From an uncultured Collinsella sp. (GTDB taxonomy: Bacteria > Actinomycetota > Coriobacteriia > Coriobacteriales > Coriobacteriaceae), in assembly GCA_905208975.1 (NCBI GenBank), contig CAJLRE010000046.1, positions 1 through 14,995 on the forward strand: 14,995 nt of DNA, written 5' to 3'. Numbering within the stretch: the stretch's first letter is position 1; every line of letters starts with the position of its first letter. The position numbers and the translations under genes are program-made. Below are positions 6,281 to 14,995 of this stretch, in pieces. A model generated the notes under the pieces. It was not told where the DNA came from. It did not search any database and saw only the letters and a program-made list of their open reading frames with translations.

Positions 6281-6321
6281 AGGGATCAACGGAACGCAAC
6301 AGGTTGAGCATACGCAAGCGA

Positions 6322-6421
6322 GCGGCCCCCAGAGCGTACAAGGTGGCATGAAAAAGGCAGGGCATTGACCTTTTGGTCATGCCCTGCCTTTTGAATGACA
6401 GATTGTAGCTCTGGGGGCCGC
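6322..6421 (-). repeat. Nested inverted repeat enclosing the rpoBC terminator
   Basis: GCGGCCCCCAGAGC (6322-6335) pairs perfectly with 6408-6421, and TACAA/TTGTA-like bases can extend it past a one-base bulge. The terminator hairpin 6352-6392 sits inside, giving a two-tier structure of about 100 nt. The outer arms are not needed for termination, so they suggest either a palindromic repeat that carries its own terminator or a protected 3' end for the rpoBC mRNA. Confidence 0.7.
6351..6392 (-). terminator. Strong intrinsic terminator of rpoB-rpoC
   Basis: Arms 6352-6370 and 6375-6392 form about 18 pairs with one bulged T and a TTTT loop (AAAAGGCAGGGCAT/ATGCCCTGCCTTTT). On the minus strand the stem runs into TTTTTCAT. 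It lies about 75 bp past the rpoC stop and before the sigma-factor promoter, so the two operons are transcriptionally separated. The symmetrical A/T flanks mean it could stop transcription in both directions. Confidence 0.88.
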
Positions 6422-6424
6422 GCA

Positions 6425-6459
6425 GCGACGGAGGTCGCCGCCGTTCGTTAGAACGGCGG
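6425..6459 (-). other. Two adjacent hairpins just after the rpoC stop
   Basis: CCGCCGTT/AACGGCGG (6438-6445 with 6452-6459) is a perfect 8-bp stem with a 6-nt loop starting six bases after the rpoC TAA. It abuts a 5-bp stem GCGAC/GTCGC (6425-6438). Neither has a U tract. They add to the highly structured rpoC 3' untranslated region. Confidence 0.5.
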
Positions 6460-6465
6460 AACTAA

Positions 6466-10944
<4,479 letters not shown>

Positions 10945-10950
10945 AGTCAA

Positions 10951-14442
<3,492 letters not shown>

Positions 14443-14479
14443 CAGGTTTTTCCTCCTTCACGGAAATGCTCGGTGGATT

Positions 14480-14543
14480 GGCGAGGCATAGCTTCGCCAG
14501 TTATCGCAACCTAATAGTTTATCAGGTACCGACCGTTGGGCAA
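14480..14543 (-). promoter_or_regulatory. Candidate rpoBC promoter and leader hairpin
   Basis: On the minus strand TTGCCC (14538-14543) and TAAACT (14516-14521) are 16 bp apart, with a TG dinucleotide one base before the -10 (extended -10). The predicted start near 14509 gives a leader of about 67 nt. A hairpin GGCGA…TCGCC (14480-14498) forms in the leader about 38 bp before the GTG. Each hexamer matches consensus at only four of six positions. Confidence 0.45.
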
Positions 14544-14621
14544 GAAAAGCCTTGACGCGATTGAGTTTTTGGAGTAGCAAAGTTTTTCGAAAGAAAACAC
14601 GCAGGTAGATGTATGTATATC

Positions 14622-14633
14622 GAACATCTGTTC
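14622..14633. promoter_or_regulatory. LexA (SOS) box-like palindrome upstream of rpoB
   Basis: GAACATCTGTTC fits the Gram-positive/actinobacterial LexA pattern GAAC-N4-GTTC, with a C before it on the plus strand. A further half site (GTGAAC, 14645-14650) makes a second, overlapping inverted repeat CTGTTCA/TGAACAG (14628-14634 with 14646-14652). A -10-like TATACA adjoins it on the minus strand. No gene starts nearby except rpoB, about 180 bp away. Confidence 0.4.
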
Positions 14634-14704
14634 ATATATTTTCTGTGAACAGAGCTGCTGATGCGCGCCGCTGAACGGCGAAATGACGGCGAGGGTTGGT
14701 CAGG

Positions 14705-14877
14705 CGGAAAGTGCGTCCCGTTTTGAGGCCTCAAACTGGGTCGCAGTTTCCGGTTGAGCACTGTTTGGGAAAGCATATCCCGTTCTGAGCCGAAATTCCG
14801 GGTCGCAGTTTCCGCTAGGGGTTCCAACCGGAAAGCGCGTCCCAGAATTCGACCAAATTGTGGGTCGCACTTTCCGG
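14705..14877. repeat. Three tandem 62-bp palindromic repeat units
   Basis: Units begin near 14705, 14767 and 14829, with an exact 62-bp period. Each opens with GGAAAG(N5-6)CCC and closes with GGGTCGCA(C/G)TTTCC, so each can form a hairpin. Unit 1 is nearly palindromic throughout, with a perfect centre TTTGAGGCCTCAAA. Unit 3 has strong arms (CCGGAAAG/CTTTCCGG outermost pairs). Unit 2 is decayed in its left arm. Spacers of about 14 bp differ. Neither the palindromic units nor their short spacers fit CRISPR. They resemble clustered REP/BIME-type intergenic repeats. Confidence 0.8.
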
Positions 14878-14897
14878 AGCCAAGCTGTAGCTCGAAT

Positions 14898-14931
14898 AAA
14901 AAAACGGGTGCAGACCGAAGTCCGCACCCGT
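14898..14931 (-). terminator. Intrinsic terminator with UUCG tetraloop
   Basis: A 12-bp stem (ACGGGTGCGGAC with GTCTGCACCCGT on the minus strand, one G·U) is capped by a C(UUCG)G tetraloop and followed by seven T. It lies 20 bp past the stop of the gene at the right edge and is a textbook rho-independent terminator. Confidence 0.92.
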
Positions 14932-14951
14932 AAATGTCGATGCCCGAAGGC

Positions 14952-14995
14952 TTACTTGCGCATCAATCCGCCGCGCTCGTCGATGGCGTCCCAGA
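14952..14995 (-). CDS. Unidentified protein, last 13 residues (5' part outside window)
   Basis: On the minus strand a frame enters from the right edge and reads WDAIDERGGLMRK before TAA (14952-14954). The following UUCG terminator supports a genuine gene end. Thirteen residues are too few to name a family. It is not the C-terminus of L7/L12, the common neighbour upstream of rpoB. Confidence 0.55.
   Translation of the reverse strand, partial: WDAIDERGGLMRK

Noticed and set aside
6156..6380. Longer sigma-factor start extending 75 codons upstream
   Set aside because: That frame passes through the rpoBC terminator, the REP-like 28-mer and the candidate promoter, while the ATG at 6153-6155 has a very strong ribosome binding site and gives a normal ECF length.
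14522..14827. Minus-strand open frame of 101 codons upstream of rpoB
   Set aside because: It crosses two of the tandem palindromic units and the LexA-like palindrome. No recognisable domain or ribosome binding site, and it is likely a chance frame.
14705..14890. CRISPR array
   Set aside because: Only three units, the repeats are palindromes with variable centres, the spacers are about 14 bp, and no cas genes are nearby.

Overview
The window is a piece of the core transcription and translation region of a high-GC Gram-positive bacterium. RpoB and RpoC are actinobacterial in type: the β' N-terminal half carries the actinobacterial acidic/coiled insertion, and the order is rpoB-rpoC, then rpsL-rpsG-fusA. 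The sequence style (GC-rich housekeeping genes, palindromic intergenic repeats, TTG and GTG starts) suggests the class Coriobacteriia, perhaps a Collinsella-like gut anaerobe. That placement is inferred from reading the sequence, not from a search.

Layout. At the left edge is the C-terminal part of a biotin protein ligase gene (plus strand). It converges on a minus-strand str-type operon that reads, from right to left, rpsL (S12), rpsG (S7), fusA (EF-G) and rpsJ (S10), followed by a terminator. There is no tuf after fusA, and rpsJ is not followed by the rest of the S10 operon. Upstream of rpsL lies about 680 bp without a gene. It holds the rpsL promoter, a 36-bp-armed inverted repeat, a REP-like 28-mer, a 131-bp MITE-like element with perfect 20-bp ends, and the terminator of the next gene. 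Then comes a two-gene ECF sigma factor/membrane anti-sigma cassette with its own ECF-type promoter. A perfect inverted copy of the 28-mer lies on its far side. A highly structured stretch with an intrinsic terminator separates this cassette from rpoC and rpoB. About 500 bp upstream of rpoB hold a candidate promoter, a LexA-like palindrome, three tandem 62-bp palindromic repeats and the terminator of an unidentified gene that runs off the right edge.

How it works together. rpoB and rpoC make the catalytic β and β' subunits, and rpsL-rpsG-fusA-rpsJ supply ribosomal proteins and the translocase; both sets are normally coordinated with growth rate. The sigma/anti-sigma pair between them looks like an insertion into conserved rpoC-rpsL synteny and is probably autoregulated.

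The most unusual features are in the polymerase itself. β' ends in an extra domain that aligns with the DNA-binding C-terminal domain of the α subunit and keeps most of its DNA-contact residues. The β fork-loop-2 segment, nearly invariant elsewhere, is replaced and lengthened by eight residues. Several other nearly invariant β' motifs also differ. S12 naturally carries arginine at position 88, a known streptomycin-resistance state.
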